64,000 nucleotides of DNA from the NCBI GenBank assembly GCA_905182985.1, contig CAJJDN010000011.1, forward strand, positions 124,001 through 188,000, written 5' to 3'. This DNA comes from Paramecium sonneborni (taxonomy: Eukaryota; Ciliophora; Oligohymenophorea; Peniculida; Parameciidae). Shown in pieces: positions 61,687 to 64,000 of this stretch; position 1 is the first letter of the stretch; each line of letters begins with the position of its first letter. The translations under genes were made by a program, and so were the position numbers. The notes below the pieces were generated by a model that was given only the letters and a program-made list of their open reading frames with translations, had not been told where the DNA came from and did no database searches.

Positions 61687-62377
61687 TCAAACAACAAACT
61701 TTTTATGACTTTTTTTGGGGAATATCTAAAATTCTTTTGGTAATTTTGTTGGACTTTTTGAAGATTTTATAGAGAATTATTCAGATTCTTAATTATTATT
61801 TTTTTGCTCTGTGTTACAAAATGTAAATCCTAAAGACGATAGTTCTTCCATACTTTTGCGTGCATTCTTCTAACTAATTATTTGTAATATTGATACTTGT
61901 TATGTTGCTTTTATAATTTGTTACATTGTCTTTCAGTTTAAGACGTGCTTGCTCTTAATACATTAGCTTTTGATGTATCATTATTTGTTATCAACTAATT
62001 TATGATTGAATCTTTGACTAAGTTTTATTTTTTTAGTTAAATATTTTCTTATATTAATTGTTGTATAAGCGAAGAATTATCTTCATAACATTTTGTTACT
62101 TCTGCTGAATTTGGCAGTTGCTTTTTATCGCTTATTTTCCATTATTTTATTAATGATGGAATTTATTTTAAGATTGGTTCTGATTGCTTTGTACTAAACT
62201 TCGTATTAGAAGTTTTTTCAATCTATTTATAACAATATATGATACTTTCTAAGTTTTCTCAGGAATCTTTGAGGAACATCCTTGATCAAGCCTGTTTACA
62301 AAAACATTTTTTTAGAGGGATTCACAGAATTTTTTATCGCTTGTAAATTTTATATTAGCCTTCTTAGTTTAAAACAT
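61687..62377 (-). CDS. unrecognised hydrophilic protein
   Basis: Two 23-nt introns give 214 residues. It starts MFQTKKANIKFTSDKKF, is Lys/Gln/Asn-rich with coiled-coil tendency in the middle (SLIQQLIQENIQLKKQ), and ends with a basic Ser/Pro-rich tail (IKSSKSPTKLPKEFQIF). There is no membrane segment, signal peptide or known domain. It lies 73 bp upstream of the MORN gene on the same strand. Confidence 0.6.
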
Positions 62378-63034
62378 CAAGACAACTATTCTTTGGTTAT
62401 AATAAATAAAAAAATTAAAAACTTCAAACAAATATTATAAATATCAATGCCAAATTATGACCAGTGAAATATATGTTTTATAAAATAGAGCAATAATAAA
62501 AAATATATTCAAATTTAATTGCACTAACTTACAAAGATTTTTTTTATTTATTTTTTTCACCTTATTTTCATTTTAATTTATAAAAAACACAAAAGGTTTA
62601 AAAGATAAGAAAAATAAGAAAATAAAAACGAATAATATTATGAATTAAAGAATTGATAAAACATCGACTATTTACTTAATTTATTTTAATTTTTTAAAAT
62701 ATTATCTAGTATATAATTCTTTGTCAACTTTAGAGCCCATAAATTAAATGAATTTAAATTACAATACAGAATAAATTTAATTTAACCTTTTGGTAAATAT
62801 GTCTTAATAAGAAATTATATAGATATTCTATTCAAATAAATTAAGTTGATATTATAAATATATTATAAAAAAAATACAATAGAATATCATTGATTTTCTA
62901 TCTTATTAATATTTAAAAGCTATTAAAATTTTAAGATTAAAAACAAGTCGTTTAGATTAGAGCATATTTATATTCAGATGCAATGTAAATTTGAAAATAG
63001 AAAACATACAAATAATTTTATATAAATAATTAAA
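62378..63034. other. intergenic AT-rich stretch, no feature recognised
   Basis: About 660 bp between divergent genes. It is strongly A/T-homopolymeric. No frame, RNA gene or repeat could be supported; it should contain both promoters. Confidence 0.5.
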
Positions 63035-63504
63035 ATGATTCGTCTAACTCATAGCAAGTCTGTGGCACGTTTTTCTGGAGCATTATGGGGACCAATCCAT
63101 GAAAGACCAATTGTAGATAGAGTGATGTCAACATCATAATGGCCTGTCCCATACTATTAAAGAATTTTTAAGGCATATCCAGTTAGATGTAAAATGATAT
63201 TAAAAAGTTAAAGAAAACAAATAAACTTGGGCAATGAATTTAGCGGGAGCAGAAATTCATGATATAAATTGGTATTGCGCAAAACAAGCTTTAAGCAGAA
63301 CTCTTAAAGGGAGATAAGCTGTGGAATATGTTGAAAATAATATTCCAACTCAGAGTAAATAATTTTATTTAATACAAAGGCTATATTGTAATTCAAAAAG
63401 ATGTCTCAAGAATGGCAAAAGCATATGTTAGTGATTTAAGCCTTTTCCTTAGTGTTGCAAATAAGGAAAGTAAAGTCATATTAGACTCTGTTGAATTGAT
63501 TTGA
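63035..63504 (+). CDS. small conserved-looking protein, possibly mitochondrial
   Basis: Two 25-nt introns give 139 residues. The N-terminus (MIRLTHSKSVARFSGALWG) is basic and amphipathic, compatible with a mitochondrial targeting sequence. Trp- and Tyr-rich stretches (QWPVPYYQRIFKAYPVR, EIHDINWYCAKQAL) suggest a folded small subunit, for example of a respiratory complex or mitoribosome, but no family was recognised. Confidence 0.6.
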
Positions 63505-63545
63505 AATACAGAATAACAAAAACATTATTATATGCATTTTTATCT

Positions 63546-64000
63546 TCAATTGAATAAAATTTTATACAGCTAGGATTAAAATAACTAAATGAATAATTTA
63601 GCTAGGTTTTATCCATATTTAATATTTTTTTTTACTTTATAAAAGTTTACTTTTTGATAGTACTTTTCTAAAGTTCTCATATTAATTCTTATCTATGATA
63701 ACTAAATGAATAATTTAGCTAGGTTTTATCCATATTTAATATTTTTTTTTACTTTATAAAAGTTTACTTTTTGATAGTACTTTTCTAAAGTTCTCATATT
63801 AATTCTTATCTATGATAAAATTTTTTTCTTTAACTTTATCTTTTAGCTTAGAATCGTCAAAAATAAAAACATATAATTAGTTAATAAAGTTTTAGTCAAT
63901 TTGATAATTATCAAACCAATGTTTTTTTTCAAAATTTTTTAATCCAATTACTTCTAAAGAGATAAAATAGTATTTTTTTCTAATTTGCATAAATTAAGAA
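63546..64000 (-). CDS. hypothetical protein, partial, with in-frame 39-codon duplication
   Basis: Minus-strand frame entering from the right edge or starting at ATG 63990 (MQIRKKYYFISLEVIG). It is Lys/Asn/Ile-rich and carries two copies of a 39-residue unit (containing QYENFRKVLSKSKLL and QIWIKPSQIIHLVI) encoded by a 117-bp tandem repeat. The stop was not resolved: the frame stays open to 63406, overlapping the convergent gene, unless an intron near 63560-63590 shifts it to the TGA at 63546. It could also be a decaying gene. No family was recognised. Confidence 0.35.
63581..63814. repeat. 117-bp direct tandem repeat, two copies
   Basis: Copies at 63581-63697 and 63698-63814 appear identical, including a nine-T run. 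The unit is exactly 39 codons long, so the minus-strand frame stays open through both copies. Confidence 0.9.

Noticed and set aside
1..64000. tRNA, rRNA, CRISPR, telomeric repeats (G4T2/G3T3) or transposase genes
   Set aside because: Scanned by eye and none could be supported; a covariance-model search would be decisive for tRNAs.

Overview
The window looks like macronuclear DNA of a ciliate, almost certainly Paramecium (probably the aurelia group; the species is inferred). TAA and TAG run in frame through every gene as glutamine codons, and TGA is the only stop. Genes are cut by 20-31 nt introns of the form GTA...TAG. The DNA is very AT-rich, neighbouring genes lie only 0-120 bp apart, and there is a trichocyst matrix protein gene. 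Coordinates given for genes include introns. Where the exon structure was worked through, genomic length minus introns is a multiple of three; this was a hand check, not a computed gene model.

Layout. 1-2733: the end of an AlkB-type membrane hydroxylase, an EF-hand-like protein and a Sec12/PREB-like WD40 protein. 2801-11228: three tandem voltage-gated/cyclic-nucleotide-type K+ channels on the minus strand. 11738-19829: a coiled-coil protein, a protein kinase with MORN repeats, an ankyrin protein, an unknown helical protein and tubulin chaperone A. 20045-22737: a secreted CAP protein, an ABHD17-like hydrolase and an ataxin-2-like protein. 22778-35197: membrane and signalling genes (a multi-pass protein, a 1679-residue PAS-domain membrane protein, a choline-transporter-like protein and a degenerate hybrid histidine kinase). 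35198-39400: a small unknown gene, a decayed TRM1 methyltransferase and a Gln-rich protein. 39632-46949: two coiled-coil proteins, a cyclophilin-SYF2 fusion, an unknown gene and a DHHC palmitoyltransferase. 47810-53115: a sugar transporter, a cytochrome b5-desaturase and mitochondrial ribosomal protein bL9. 53306-64000: unknown genes, the trichocyst protein, dynactin p62 (one broken-off good copy and one decayed copy), an acylated kinase, an acylated MORN protein and unknown genes.

Assembly. There are four N-marked joins (13729, 24589, 50494-50589, 57069). At each, the sequence after the join repeats about 1.0-1.15 kb of the sequence before it. Three repeats look exact and are best read as unmerged contig overlaps. 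The fourth is identical only in the trichocyst gene and then diverges, so contigs from two paralogous loci may have been joined there. Partial gene copies at these places should not be counted as extra genes.

How the genes fit together. There is no operon logic. The content is typical ciliate housekeeping (secretion, tubulin folding, splicing, translation, RNA binding) mixed with families that are expanded in Paramecium: K+ channels, kinases, MORN proteins, PAS membrane proteins and trichocyst proteins. The least ordinary items are the CCHC knuckle shared by the three K+ channels, the cyclophilin-SYF2 fusion, the pseudo-histidine kinase, the kinase-MORN fusion and the in-frame 39-codon duplication at the right edge.
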